A stretch of DNA of 64,000 bases from Myxococcota bacterium (GCA_022072125.1 JAJVIH010000013.1:54033-118032), one strand, 5' to 3'. Shown: positions 34,083-43,281, counted from the first letter of the stretch. The notes: generated from the sequence alone by a model not told the origin. Translations and numbers: made by a program.

Positions 34083-34741
34083 TGACAAGGACCCAGGGCA
34101 TACAGGTCGTGGTGGTTGAGGATGATCCGGCCCAGACTGAAACCTACTTGGAGGTGTTGGGCCGCGAACCGGATATCCGTGTGTTGGGAGCCTACCACAG
34201 CGCCATCAATTTCCTGGCCAAGGCGGAGTCATTGTTGCCCCAGGTGGTGATCATGGACCTGGGATTGCCGGGAATTGACGGCATCGAAGCCACCTGGCAA
34301 CTCAAGAAAAAGCTTCCCAATACCCGGGTGATCGTGATGACCATCTTTGATGACGCCGAGCGCATCACCCAGGCCATCATGGCTGGCGCCGATGGTTACC
34401 TCATCAAAAGCCGGGACGATGAAGTGCAGACGCTGGGAGAATCGGTGCGCAACGCCCTGCGCGGCGAATCCCCCATGTCAGGCGTCGTGGCCCGCAAGGT
34501 GCTGGAGATTTTCCGGGAATCCTCGCCCAGGACTCCTGTTCCGCAGGATTCCGGCGATGGAGCGTTGACCCGCCGGGAACGGGAAATCCTGGATTTTCTT
34601 GTCAGCGGCATGACCCACAAACAGGTGGCCGAGCAACTGGATATCCGCCCCAACACGGTGCGCACGCATATCCAGCAAATCTACAAGAAACTGCAGGTCA
34701 AAACCCGCGGTCAACTCGTCAACAAAGTCCTGCGGAGGTGA
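34082..34741 (+). CDS. NarL/FixJ-family response regulator
   Basis: 219 aa. Receiver domain with acidic pair (VVEDD), phosphoacceptor Asp in VVIMDLGLPGIDG and Lys in YLIKSRD; C-terminal LuxR-type HTH (LTRREREILDFLVSGMTHKQVAEQLDIRPNTVRTHIQ pattern, about 158-215). GGGGG precedes the ATG, which overlaps the kinase stop. It is the cognate partner of the upstream kinase and the best local candidate to bind the inverted motifs between this operon and gspC. Confidence 0.95.
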   Translation: MTRTQGIQVVVVEDDPAQTETYLEVLGREPDIRVLGAYHSAINFLAKAESLLPQVVIMDLGLPGIDGIEATWQLKKKLPNTRVIVMTIFDDAERITQAIMAGADGYLIKSRDDEVQTLGESVRNALRGESPMSGVVARKVLEIFRESSPRTPVPQDSGDGALTRREREILDFLVSGMTHKQVAEQLDIRPNTVRTHIQQIYKKLQVKTRGQLVNKVLRR

Positions 34742-34827
34742 TCCGCCTCCGGCGGCCCTTTCGGGCGCAATGAATTGGTATCCGCCGCTTCAACCGGACT
34801 ATACTCCATTCTGACTCAGGCGGATTC

Positions 34828-35364
34828 ATGTACTGGTTGCTGCTGCCAATCGCGGTCATGTTGGGCCATATGTCGGCGCACGCCGCTCATGCGGACAAAC
34901 GCGGTTTTTTATCCGCCATCGGCCGTCCGGCGCTGGTGTCCACCATTGTGCTGTCGCCCCTGTTCATGGTGGGTTATCAACTCTTCCCCTCGTGGAGCCT
35001 GGGATATGTGATGAACGTGGACGAGGGCGGAACCATATTCGCGCTCATTCTGGCCGCGGGGATTCCAGTCATGTCCCTGGCGGGCGCCGGTATTGGCTGG
35101 GTGCTGGCCCGTTCGGGAGGACTTTCCCTGGGCGCTCTCGCGGTGGAGGGGTTGATCGCAGTGGCGGTCATCGCCCTGGGCTCCCGTGCGGTGCTGGAAG
35201 TGGGGGAGTACTGGGAGTTTCAAAGCAATGTGACGGTCAGCGGCTTCCGCAACCCGAAATTCGTGCTTTACTTCGTGACCGCGAATGTGCTGGTGGCTGG
35301 GTCGGTCGGCTATTTTCTGCGCCCCGTCCTCAAGGGCAAACAAACCGTTCCCCGTGCGCGTTGA
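34828..35364 (+). CDS. Hypothetical multi-pass membrane protein
   Basis: 178 aa with about five hydrophobic segments (residues 1-15, 33-50, 66-90, 100-118 and 146-165) and short loops. I do not recognise the family. It follows the response regulator by about 85 nt on the same strand and may be co-transcribed with it. A hairpin lies downstream at 35440-35456. Confidence 0.7.
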   Translation: MYWLLLPIAVMLGHMSAHAAHADKRGFLSAIGRPALVSTIVLSPLFMVGYQLFPSWSLGYVMNVDEGGTIFALILAAGIPVMSLAGAGIGWVLARSGGLSLGALAVEGLIAVAVIALGSRAVLEVGEYWEFQSNVTVSGFRNPKFVLYFVTANVLVAGSVGYFLRPVLKGKQTVPRAR

Positions 35365-35439
35365 ATGGATGACGCGGAGCTTCCATCCGGAAGAACGCCA
35401 TAGCCAGCCTGAATCCGGGAGCGCTTGGGCGAAAGTCAA

Positions 35440-35456
35440 CGGGAACCGGTTTCCCG
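35440..35456. terminator. Hairpin between convergent genes
   Basis: CGGGAA-CCGGT-TTCCCG forms a 6-bp stem in the gap between the membrane protein gene (+) and the 88-aa gene (-). On the minus strand it is followed by a partly T-rich stretch (TTGACTTTC). It may serve either strand. Confidence 0.4.
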
Positions 35457-35471
35457 CGCAAAACCCCAACC

Positions 35472-35738
35472 TTACCAGATGCTGGTCTGGATATTCGCAT
35501 TGGGCTTGATCAGGACATCCACAATGGCGCGCTCGAAGAAATTGGTGCGCGCGCGCAGGCTTTCATCCACCCGCTCGTTGAAGAGATCGCGGCCTTCCTT
35601 GATTTCGTCGGCCAGGGACTCGAACAGGTTGTCCTCCTGCAAGCCCTTGACGATCTTTTCCTTATTGTAGAGCGCGAGGTCCGAAGCGATGGCCCGGGCC
35701 AGCCGGTTTGCGGCCTCGGGAGTATTGATCTTGGCCAT
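35472..35738 (-). CDS. Small conserved-looking cytoplasmic protein (88 aa)
   Basis: Helical, charged protein without membrane segment or Cys (for example LYNKEKIVKGLQEDNLFESLADEI). I recognise no named domain. It starts 6 nt after the ParA-fusion stop on the same strand, so the two are almost certainly one operon and possibly functional partners. Confidence 0.8.
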   Translation of the reverse strand: MAKINTPEAANRLARAIASDLALYNKEKIVKGLQEDNLFESLADEIKEGRDLFNERVDESLRARTNFFERAIVDVLIKPNANIQTSIW

Positions 35739-35744
35739 GGGTCA

Positions 35745-37784
35745 TCAATCCTTTCCCATGGCAAAGATATTAAGGGTGCTGTTCCGTCTTGTAAATATTT
35801 TCGTTCCTTCGTCTCCGGACCCGTTCCGGAATGAGCCACCCGCGTGGCTGGTCACCACCGCCTGCTGGGACTGCTGACTTTGCTCCTTTTCACGGAGTTG
35901 GGGCTCCCATTGGGCGACCAGTTTTTCGCTGTCCAGCCCCAATTCCCGGGCGATGCTGCGCAGATATCCCCGGCAGTAGGTGGCGGCCGGCAGGGCTTCT
36001 ATGCTCCCGGATTCAATGCCCCTGATATGGTCGGCCTTGATGCGCGTGCGGACTTCCAGGTCCTGAACGCTGATGCCGCGCGCCTCGCGCAGCCGGGCCA
36101 GTTGTGGTCCGGTCCAGATGGTGTCGCTGGGAAAACCCAGTTCCTCGGCCGGCTTCAATCCGGATGGAATGGACAATGGCGGCATCGAGGGGCGGCTGCG
36201 CACCCGCTGACCGGCGATCGGATGGGCGGGCACCACGGTGGTCGGGAAAACCGCCGTTTGGGAGATGGGCCGTAACCCCGGACCCGAATCCCGCGCCGTG
36301 GCGGCAGGCTTCGCGGGAAGCGAAGACGGCGCGCTGGCGGCTTCCCGCGCGGGGGCGGCGGTCAAAGATCCGGCCCGCGCATTCACTGCCGGAATGGCTC
36401 CACCCGCGGCGCCGGAGGAATCAGCCTCCGCCTCGACAAGTTGAAAACCCAGGTCCATCTCTTCGACAATCTCCACGTCGAGAGAAATATCCTCGTCTTC
36501 TTCCGTAGCCGGAGCAGGTGCAGGTTGGATGAGGGCTTCCCGGGACTCCAGCGGCAGGCTGACGGTGGCCTCGCACCATTCCTGGTAATGGTGGCGTCCA
36601 TCCGCCTTCCATTCGTTCGCCAGCCAGCCGTCATAGTGCTCGCGCCGGCGCGGGTCTTGCAGGGTCGCGGCGGCCTGGTTCAGAACAATGCGGATGCTCG
36701 ACCGCTCCGCGGAGGAGCACAATCCTTCGGAAGCGGCGCTTCCGGCCGCAAGCAGGGAGTCGAGTTCCGCGCGCGCCGGGGCGATATCCTCCGCGGCGCA
36801 GTCGCGCGGGAGTCCCAGCAGATCGTAGTAATCCCGGTTGGCCCATGAACGCACCGCCGCCGTGTTTGCGCCGGCGTCCAGTTGAGCGGCCAGGTGGTGC
36901 ATGGATGCCGCGATCTCCGGATCCAACGAGCAGGGTCTGCGGTTGCGCACGCCTTCCAGCACCAGTTCGCTGAAGGGGAAAAACGGCCCCGCCACCGCGG
37001 GCAATCCGTGAGCCAGGCTGAGCAGGCGCGCGATGGCGGCGGCGTATTCCGGCTCTCCGGCGCGGCGCACCATGTTGACCACCACCGCCATGCCGAAGCC
37101 GGCCAACCCGGTTTCGTACCGGCTGGAGATGGCGGGATCGTTTTTTTCGATGCGCGCCAACACCTCGCCAATGCCTGGGCATCCATTCGGGCCGCGGGTT
37201 TGCGCGGCGGTGTTCAGCAACCTGCGGGCGCGGGTGGAGGTTTCATGCAGCCAGCATTTGCGGACAAACGCCGCACGGGCGAACTGGTGCGCCGATTGGA
37301 TGGCGGTGGGATCGGGGGTGGTCACCAGCACCCGGCTCGACGCGGCGCCGAACATATCCAGGGTATGCAGGGAGGAGCCCGCGCCCAGATCGATCACCAC
37401 CACATCCGCCGGCAGGGCGCGGAGCCGCCGCAGCAGCTTCATGCGCTGCACATGCTTGAGGGAGTTGAACTCGGCGGGATCGCGGCCGGCGGCGATCAGA
37501 TAAGGTTGACCGGGCGCCGCGCCCATGATCAGGCCGTGAATCGAGGCTTCGGTTTTTTCCAGCAGGTCGAGCAATCCCAGTTCGGGCTCGCGCACGCCCA
37601 GCAGCACATGCAGATCGGAACCGCCCGCGTCGCCATCCACCAGGCAGACGCTCTTGCCCGCGGCGGCGAAAGCGGCGGCGAGGTTGACCGAGACAAAGCT
37701 CTTGCCAACTCCCCCCTTGCCGCCGCCGACCGCAATCACATGCGGCGTGCGTTCGAGTTCCATATCCTTGCATGATGCGGGCAT
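35745..37784 (-). CDS. ParA/MinD ATPase - J-like - RodZ-type HTH fusion
   Basis: 679 aa. Residues 14-310 form a ParA/MinD/FlhG-like ATPase: deviant Walker A GGGKGGVGKS (20-29), DGDAGGSDL (the switch I region) and VVIDLGAG. Residues 317-388 resemble a DnaJ domain (RDYYDLLGLPRD at the start, DPRRREHYD at the end) but the HPD motif is missing. An acidic then Pro/Ala-rich linker follows. Residues 557-627 are a RodZ/HTH_25-type helix-turn-helix (LREARGISVQDLEVRTRIKA). No C-terminal membrane helix. ATG 37784 has GGAG 6 nt upstream. Probably a spatial organiser; its target is unknown. Confidence 0.88.
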   Translation of the reverse strand: MPASCKDMELERTPHVIAVGGGKGGVGKSFVSVNLAAAFAAAGKSVCLVDGDAGGSDLHVLLGVREPELGLLDLLEKTEASIHGLIMGAAPGQPYLIAAGRDPAEFNSLKHVQRMKLLRRLRALPADVVVIDLGAGSSLHTLDMFGAASSRVLVTTPDPTAIQSAHQFARAAFVRKCWLHETSTRARRLLNTAAQTRGPNGCPGIGEVLARIEKNDPAISSRYETGLAGFGMAVVVNMVRRAGEPEYAAAIARLLSLAHGLPAVAGPFFPFSELVLEGVRNRRPCSLDPEIAASMHHLAAQLDAGANTAAVRSWANRDYYDLLGLPRDCAAEDIAPARAELDSLLAAGSAASEGLCSSAERSSIRIVLNQAAATLQDPRRREHYDGWLANEWKADGRHHYQEWCEATVSLPLESREALIQPAPAPATEEDEDISLDVEIVEEMDLGFQLVEAEADSSGAAGGAIPAVNARAGSLTAAPAREAASAPSSLPAKPAATARDSGPGLRPISQTAVFPTTVVPAHPIAGQRVRSRPSMPPLSIPSGLKPAEELGFPSDTIWTGPQLARLREARGISVQDLEVRTRIKADHIRGIESGSIEALPAATYCRGYLRSIARELGLDSEKLVAQWEPQLREKEQSQQSQQAVVTSHAGGSFRNGSGDEGTKIFTRRNSTLNIFAMGKD

Positions 37785-37948
37785 GACTGGCTCCAGACTG
37801 CGTGGTAAACCCCGACCATCACATCGTGAATTGAAACAGAACCATGGCAACTTTTTGTATCCTTGAATAGAGGGGCTTTGATGTGTCTGACACTTTGAAC
37901 AAGTTTGATGGATCACAGCCCATACCCGCCTGGAACAACGCTCCGGGG

Positions 37949-37969
37949 GGAATGGCGTTTATCCATTCC
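37949..37969 (+). promoter_or_regulatory. Leader hairpin before acyl-CoA synthetase
   Basis: GGAATGG-CGTTTAT-CCATTCC, perfect 7-bp stem with a 7-nt loop, 38 nt upstream of the TTG start. It could be a leader structure or an operator. A second small inverted repeat GTGTC-T-GACAC lies at 37883-37893 in the same 220-bp divergent gap. Confidence 0.35.
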
Positions 37970-38007
37970 AGGCTGGAACGCCGGTTTCAGCGACAAGGAC
38001 GTTTCAC

Positions 38008-39534
38008 TTGACACGCGACTGGATTCCACCCCTGCCCGAAACCCTGCCCGCGTTATTGGAGCGGCAATGCGCCCGGCGCGGCGGCGATCTGTTCCTGTTG
38101 TCGGATGCCGGAAACGCGAGTTGGTCCGCGGTGCGGACCCACGCCCGCGGGTTGGCGCGGACCCTGATGAAATCCGGCGTCCGCCCGGGGGATACCGTCG
38201 CGCTGCTTTGCGACAATGAACCTGCCTTCATCTTCGCGGCGATGGCCGCCTGGTATGCGGGGGCGGTGCTGCAACCGGTGAATACGCGGTTGCATGATCG
38301 CGAGATGATCACCCTGCTCAATCACTCGGAAGCGGCGGCGATCCTGGCGGGGGAGAACCATGCCGGCCGCGGCCGCCTGCTGGCGGGAGCGCTGGAGAAA
38401 CCCGCCACGGTCATTCCCGCCAGCGCGGCGGATGAAGCGGGCGGTTCGGCGGACACGGATTTTCCCGGCCTGTTCGCGGATCCCCATGCGGTCAGCACCC
38501 TGATGTATACCTCCGGAACCACCGGTTCTCCCAAGGGCGCCATGATCACCCCATGGATGCAGTTGGTGAACGCCAGGGCGATGGGCGAGCGCAAACAGGT
38601 GAGCGACCAGGATCGTTTCCTATGCACGCTGCCGCTGTTCCACGCCAACGCCCTGGTGGCTTCGTTCATCCAGATTCTGTACGCGGGAGGATCACTGGCG
38701 CTGTTGCCGGGATTCTCCGTCAAGACTTTTCTGGACGATGTCCGCCGCTTCGATGTCACCGCGTTTTCGGGCGTGCCCACCATCTTCGCCATTCTCAACG
38801 AAATCCGTTCGCGTTCCGGCGGGTCCTTCCCCCGGCTGCGCTTCTGCGCCTGCGGCGGCGCGCCCATGCCCGCCGATGTGCTCGCCCGTTTCGAGGAGTC
38901 CTATGGCGCCCGGATTCTGGAAGGATACGGCATGACCGAAACCACCTGTGCGGTGACCGGCAATCCGTGGGAAGGGCCGCGGCGCACGGGTTCCATTGGT
39001 TCCCCGCTGGCGGATTTCCAACTCCGGATCGTGGATGACGCGGGCCAGGAACTTCCGGACGGCGAAGTGGGAGAAATTCTGGTGCGCGGTGATTCCAATA
39101 CCCTGGGTTACCGGAACGACCCGGAGCGGACCGCGGAACTGTTGCACGGCGGCTGGCTTCACACCGGCGATCTGGGGCGCCGCGCCAGCGACGGATTTTT
39201 TTATATCGCCGGCCGGAAAAAGGACCTGATCATCCGCGGCGGAGTGAATATCCACCCCATCGAAATCGAAGGCGTGCTGTACCGCATGCCGGGAGTGGCG
39301 CAGGCGGCGGTGATCGGCGACCCGGACGCCATTTGGGGGCAAACGGTTCACGCCTGCATTCAGCCCGCGGATGGTGTTGCGCTGAACGCGGATCAGGTAC
39401 GCCAGTTCGTCGCCGATCATCTGGCGGCGTATAAGGTTCCGGAGCGGGTGACTTTCTTCGGCGCCCTGCCGGTCAACGCATCCGGAAAAATCCTCAAACA
39501 GGAACTGATGCGTCTTGTGGCGGCGAAGCCATGA
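38008..39534 (+). CDS. AMP-dependent acyl-CoA synthetase/ligase
   Basis: 508 aa ANL-superfamily adenylating enzyme, probably fatty-acyl or aryl-CoA ligase. P-loop-like YTSGTTGSPKG (about 168-178), A5 YGMTETTC, TGDLG, hinge-region GGVNIHPIEIE and the C-terminal catalytic Lys in NASGKILKQ are all present. The start is TTG 38008: AAGGA lies 9 nt upstream, and no other start gives a full N-terminus. The gene is divergent from the ParA fusion and convergent with the kinase. The other fatty-acyl gene in the window is the acyl-CoA dehydrogenase at 59.4 kb. Confidence 0.92.
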   Translation: MTRDWIPPLPETLPALLERQCARRGGDLFLLSDAGNASWSAVRTHARGLARTLMKSGVRPGDTVALLCDNEPAFIFAAMAAWYAGAVLQPVNTRLHDREMITLLNHSEAAAILAGENHAGRGRLLAGALEKPATVIPASAADEAGGSADTDFPGLFADPHAVSTLMYTSGTTGSPKGAMITPWMQLVNARAMGERKQVSDQDRFLCTLPLFHANALVASFIQILYAGGSLALLPGFSVKTFLDDVRRFDVTAFSGVPTIFAILNEIRSRSGGSFPRLRFCACGGAPMPADVLARFEESYGARILEGYGMTETTCAVTGNPWEGPRRTGSIGSPLADFQLRIVDDAGQELPDGEVGEILVRGDSNTLGYRNDPERTAELLHGGWLHTGDLGRRASDGFFYIAGRKKDLIIRGGVNIHPIEIEGVLYRMPGVAQAAVIGDPDAIWGQTVHACIQPADGVALNADQVRQFVADHLAAYKVPERVTFFGALPVNASGKILKQELMRLVAAKP

Positions 39535-39567
39535 TGGACAGGCCCCGGCGCGCTCCGGCGGCGGGAC

Positions 39568-41649
39568 CTACCGCATTTCAGAGATATAGGCGCGGATGGC
39601 GTCCGCCAATTCGCCGATATGATCCCGCGTGTACTCGTCAATCGCCTCGTTGTAGGCGGCGCGGTAAGTGCGCGAACCGTATTTCAGTTCGCCGGAGTTG
39701 AATGACTCTTCATGGCCATCGGCGAAGGTCAGGGTGATGGCCATGGTGAACAGGATGAACTCTCCCATGTCCTCCTTCGAGCGATCCACTTCGTCCACCA
39801 TGACACGCAGTTTCGCGGTGGCGCGCGGCGCCTTCACGGCGGGGTCGAATCGCTTGTCATTGACCCGGCGCACCAGTTTGTCCACGAAGCGCCGCACCGC
39901 CTCACGTGCGTCGGAATTGGCGTTGATCTGCACATCCAGCGAAGGCGCATCGAAACGCGACGTCTGGGTGTCCGGAGGAACTGGTTGCTCCTGGACGGGA
40001 GGATTCAGCCACTCATTCGGAATACGATCCGGCGGCGGCCTGACCTGAATATTCTGTGGAATCAGCTTCTGTAAATCGGGCAGTTCGATACGGATTTCCC
40101 CCGGCGGCGCTTGCTGGGGCGAGGGCGGGGGTTGTTCCGGCTCGCTGGTTTTGGATGGCCTTTGTCCCGGAAGCAGCTTCCGTTTTTCCGGCTTCTCCGG
40201 CGGCTGGGGCGGGGAAGGCTGTTGATCCTCCTTCACGGGAGGAACCGGAGTATGCATGGCCGGATTCTCCATGTCCGCCTGGGCGGCCGGCGTTTCATCG
40301 GGTTGGTTCTCGCGGTCTTTTTTATCCTTCTGGATGGCGAGCCCCAAAATCAACAGGCCGAACAATCCCGCGCCCACCGCCGCCATGCCCCAGAGAATGA
40401 TTCGCCCCAGCTTGCGAATCGGCGAATCCGGGGCCTGCGGCGGCGCCATGACTGGGCCTGGCGGCGGGACCGGTTCGCTGATTGGCGGGGAGGGGAAATG
40501 GGCGGCGGAAGGCGCCGGACCGGACGCCGGCGTTGAATGCGGCGGCGCGGATTGGGGCGGCGGAGCCAACTCCCGCGGCGCAACCGTCTGCACGGGGGCG
40601 GAAGCAAACGCGGCCTCCAGTTCCCGGGACAACTGCCCGGCCGACGAGAAGCGCTCGCGCGGGTCGTCGGCCATGGCGCGCGCCACCACGTCATCCACCG
40701 CGGCGGGCAAGTCCGGTCTCCGTTTGGAGGGCATGGCGCTGACCCCGCGCGGCGGCGCCCCCGTCAGCAACTCGTACAGAATCACCCCCAGGGCGAAAAT
40801 GTCGGCGCGCAAATCACCTTCTTCCCCGCGCAAGACCTCCGGCGCTACATAATATTCGGAGCCCAGCGGCCCGCGGTGGGGCACGCCATCCTCTCCGCTC
40901 ATCACGCGGGCGATGCCGAAATCCGCCAACAAAGGCTCGCCCGCGCTGTTGAGCAGGATATTGTCCGGCTTCAGATCGCGGTGAACCATGCGGGCATGGG
41001 CGTAATCCAGCGTGGCGCACAGGGAGGAGCAGGTCTTCCGGATGAAATCCAGCGGCAGCATTTGCCCGCGTTGCTGGTGGTCGCGCAGCACTGTCCGCAG
41101 CGATCCGCCTTCGGCCAGTTGCATGGTGTAAAAAAGCCGCCCCCCGTCCTCCATCAAATCATGGGTGCGGATGATGCCCGGGTGATTCAGTTCCTGTGTC
41201 AGCGACAGTTCGGTTTTGAAGCGTTCGACCGCCCGGGGATTCGACGCGATCGCCGGGTGCAACAGCTTGAGCGCCTTCACGGTTCCATTCAGTTTGTGGT
41301 CGCGGACAAGATAGACCACGCCCATTCCGCCCCGCCCCAACAACCGGATGATTTCGAAGCGATCTTCCAGCCGGTCGCCGGGGTTCAACTCCGCGCCAGT
41401 CATGGCCGCCACCACTCCGGAGTCGGTTACGGTGCCGCTGGGAACGCCATCGCGGCGGGGAGGCGGAGTGCTTGCAAAAGGCGTCATTCCGGGCGGATGA
41501 ACCGGAAGCGAGGCCGGCTGGGCCGCCGGCGGACTGGACAGGCCTGCTCCCATGGCCGGTTGCGCGGCCAGCGAAGCGCCGCAGCGCGTGCAATACGCGG
41601 CGGCGGCGTCATTGGCGTGAGCGCATCGCGGGCAGGTCAGTTTGGCCAC
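39568..41649 (-). CDS. Ser/Thr protein kinase with zinc ribbon and periplasmic domain
   Basis: 693 aa membrane kinase. An N-terminal zinc ribbon (CPRC and CTRC within 22 residues) precedes a Hanks-type kinase domain (about 90-350): LGRGGMGVVYLV glycine loop, HRDLKPDNILLN near 221, DFGIAR, and APEVL. One transmembrane helix near 415-440 is followed by a Pro/Gln-rich spacer and a C-terminal alpha/beta domain of about 120 aa that I do not recognise. The start is GTG 41649 with GGAGG 6 nt upstream, placing the ribbon at the extreme N-terminus. It ends the Clp-to-kinase run, 75 nt behind the solute-binding gene. Confidence 0.92.
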   Translation of the reverse strand: MAKLTCPRCAHANDAAAAYCTRCGASLAAQPAMGAGLSSPPAAQPASLPVHPPGMTPFASTPPPRRDGVPSGTVTDSGVVAAMTGAELNPGDRLEDRFEIIRLLGRGGMGVVYLVRDHKLNGTVKALKLLHPAIASNPRAVERFKTELSLTQELNHPGIIRTHDLMEDGGRLFYTMQLAEGGSLRTVLRDHQQRGQMLPLDFIRKTCSSLCATLDYAHARMVHRDLKPDNILLNSAGEPLLADFGIARVMSGEDGVPHRGPLGSEYYVAPEVLRGEEGDLRADIFALGVILYELLTGAPPRGVSAMPSKRRPDLPAAVDDVVARAMADDPRERFSSAGQLSRELEAAFASAPVQTVAPRELAPPPQSAPPHSTPASGPAPSAAHFPSPPISEPVPPPGPVMAPPQAPDSPIRKLGRIILWGMAAVGAGLFGLLILGLAIQKDKKDRENQPDETPAAQADMENPAMHTPVPPVKEDQQPSPPQPPEKPEKRKLLPGQRPSKTSEPEQPPPSPQQAPPGEIRIELPDLQKLIPQNIQVRPPPDRIPNEWLNPPVQEQPVPPDTQTSRFDAPSLDVQINANSDAREAVRRFVDKLVRRVNDKRFDPAVKAPRATAKLRVMVDEVDRSKEDMGEFILFTMAITLTFADGHEESFNSGELKYGSRTYRAAYNEAIDEYTRDHIGELADAIRAYISEMR

Positions 41650-41724
41650 AACAGTCCTCCAGTACATCCTCATCCAGTACAGACGGACTAGGTTCCGGGA
41701 TTTTTTCACTCCCCGGCCCGGCTT

Positions 41725-43281
41725 TCAATTTTCCAGCCAGGCGTTCGTCAATCCGTCCAGCCAGGCGTCGGGACGGAGGGCGTAACCGCGCAGCGCCGTT
41801 CTGGATACCGCCACATTATGTTCATGCGCCAGAAAGAGATAAGGCAAGTCCCTGGCGAGCAGTTGTTGGGCCTTCGCATAGATATCCTTGCGGCGTTCGA
41901 TGCGCGCCTCGCGCCTGCCGTCCTCCAGCAGACGATCTGCTTCAGGGTTGGAATAGGCCCCCCGGTTGTAACCATTTCCGGCCGGACCAGGTATCTGCGA
42001 ACTGTGAAAGACCTGATAAAGAATGTCCGGATCAAGAATGCGCGTCCACATCAGCGAACAAATCTGGAAATTTCCCTTCTGCACGTCATCGAAGAACGCC
42101 GCGAATTCATACGAGCGCACTTCAACCCCGATGCCCGCGCGGCGGAGTTGATCGGCGATGGCCAGAGCCAGCGCTCCGCGGAATTTATTGGAGGAGGTCT
42201 TGTAGATCAGGTGAAAACGCATGGCTGGTCCATCGCCATCCGGATCTGGAAATCCCGCCTGGTCCAGCAACCGCCTCGCCCGGGCCGGATCATGCGGAAC
42301 CGGGTGCAGGGAAGGATCGTGCGCCCAGTGTCCCGGCGCTATCAGGCTCGCGGCGGGAGAAGCCGCGCCCAGAAACTTGTAGCGGATCAGTTCTTCAACA
42401 TTGATTGCATGGGCGATGGCTTGCCGCACCTCGCGTTTGGACAGGATCGGGTCCCGGAAATTGAAGGCCAGATAGGTGGTGTTGGAAGAAGCTGCTGTCT
42501 CCACCCGCAAATCATCTTCCGCGCGAAGACGGGGCAGCAGCGCAAATGGCACGCCGTTCTGGATGAGATGGCCGCGCCCGCGCATGAGTTCCAGCACGCG
42601 CGTGGTGTCGTCGCGCACCGTGCGGATTTCCACCCGCCCGCCGCGCGGCGCGCCGGCGTGATGACCGGGAAATGGCTCCAGCACCACCTGCTCCGGATGG
42701 AACTGGATGACGCGGTAGGGTCCGGCGCCGGTGGGCGCCTGCTGGAAATCATCCCGGTTCGCGCGGGATGCGGGCAATACCCCGCGGGCCAGGTCCGCCA
42801 GAAACGGGGCGTAGGGCTCGCGCAGGATGAATTCCACCGTGACCGGAGAAGGGGTCAACACCTCCGCAATGCGCTGGAAAGCGGGTTGGGCGGCCCGGGA
42901 ACGCGGATCCCGCAGCGCCTCGATGGTGAAACGGACATCATCCGCCGTGACCGGAGATCCATCATGGAAGCGGGCGTTGGCGCGCAATTGGCAGCGATAA
43001 CGCAGGCCGGACGAATCTTCCAGATCAACCGGCGTCTGAATGTTTTCGCAAAGATCGGGAATGGGCGATCCATCACTGGCGATGCGGGTGAGACCGGAAA
43101 ACACCAGCCCCGAGGTTTTCCCTGCCCACGCGCTGACGGCGTGCCGCGGGTCCACGGTGTCCACGGGAAACTCCACCAGCACTGTCAGGGCGCCGGGGGG
43201 ATTTTGCGGCTGGCAACCGGCGGCGAAATTCAGCGCCCAGAGGATTGCCGCCAGCGCCGCGAACCTGGACGGGGGGCGCAT
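41725..43281 (-). CDS. Family 5 extracellular solute-binding lipoprotein
   Basis: About 518 aa, DppA/OppA-like. Signal peptide ending in a FAAGC lipobox, then the SBP_bac_5 fold: the DPRHAVSAW opening, LRYRCQLRANARFHDGSPVTADDVRF, and YLAFNFRDPILSKREVRQAIAHAIN. Substrate would be a peptide or similar, but no oligopeptide ABC permease genes are adjacent, so it may be an orphan binding protein. ATG 43281 gives a normal signal peptide; TTG 43305 would overlap the TPR gene. Confidence 0.9.
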   Translation of the reverse strand: MRPPSRFAALAAILWALNFAAGCQPQNPPGALTVLVEFPVDTVDPRHAVSAWAGKTSGLVFSGLTRIASDGSPIPDLCENIQTPVDLEDSSGLRYRCQLRANARFHDGSPVTADDVRFTIEALRDPRSRAAQPAFQRIAEVLTPSPVTVEFILREPYAPFLADLARGVLPASRANRDDFQQAPTGAGPYRVIQFHPEQVVLEPFPGHHAGAPRGGRVEIRTVRDDTTRVLELMRGRGHLIQNGVPFALLPRLRAEDDLRVETAASSNTTYLAFNFRDPILSKREVRQAIAHAINVEELIRYKFLGAASPAASLIAPGHWAHDPSLHPVPHDPARARRLLDQAGFPDPDGDGPAMRFHLIYKTSSNKFRGALALAIADQLRRAGIGVEVRSYEFAAFFDDVQKGNFQICSLMWTRILDPDILYQVFHSSQIPGPAGNGYNRGAYSNPEADRLLEDGRREARIERRKDIYAKAQQLLARDLPYLFLAHEHNVAVSRTALRGYALRPDAWLDGLTNAWLEN

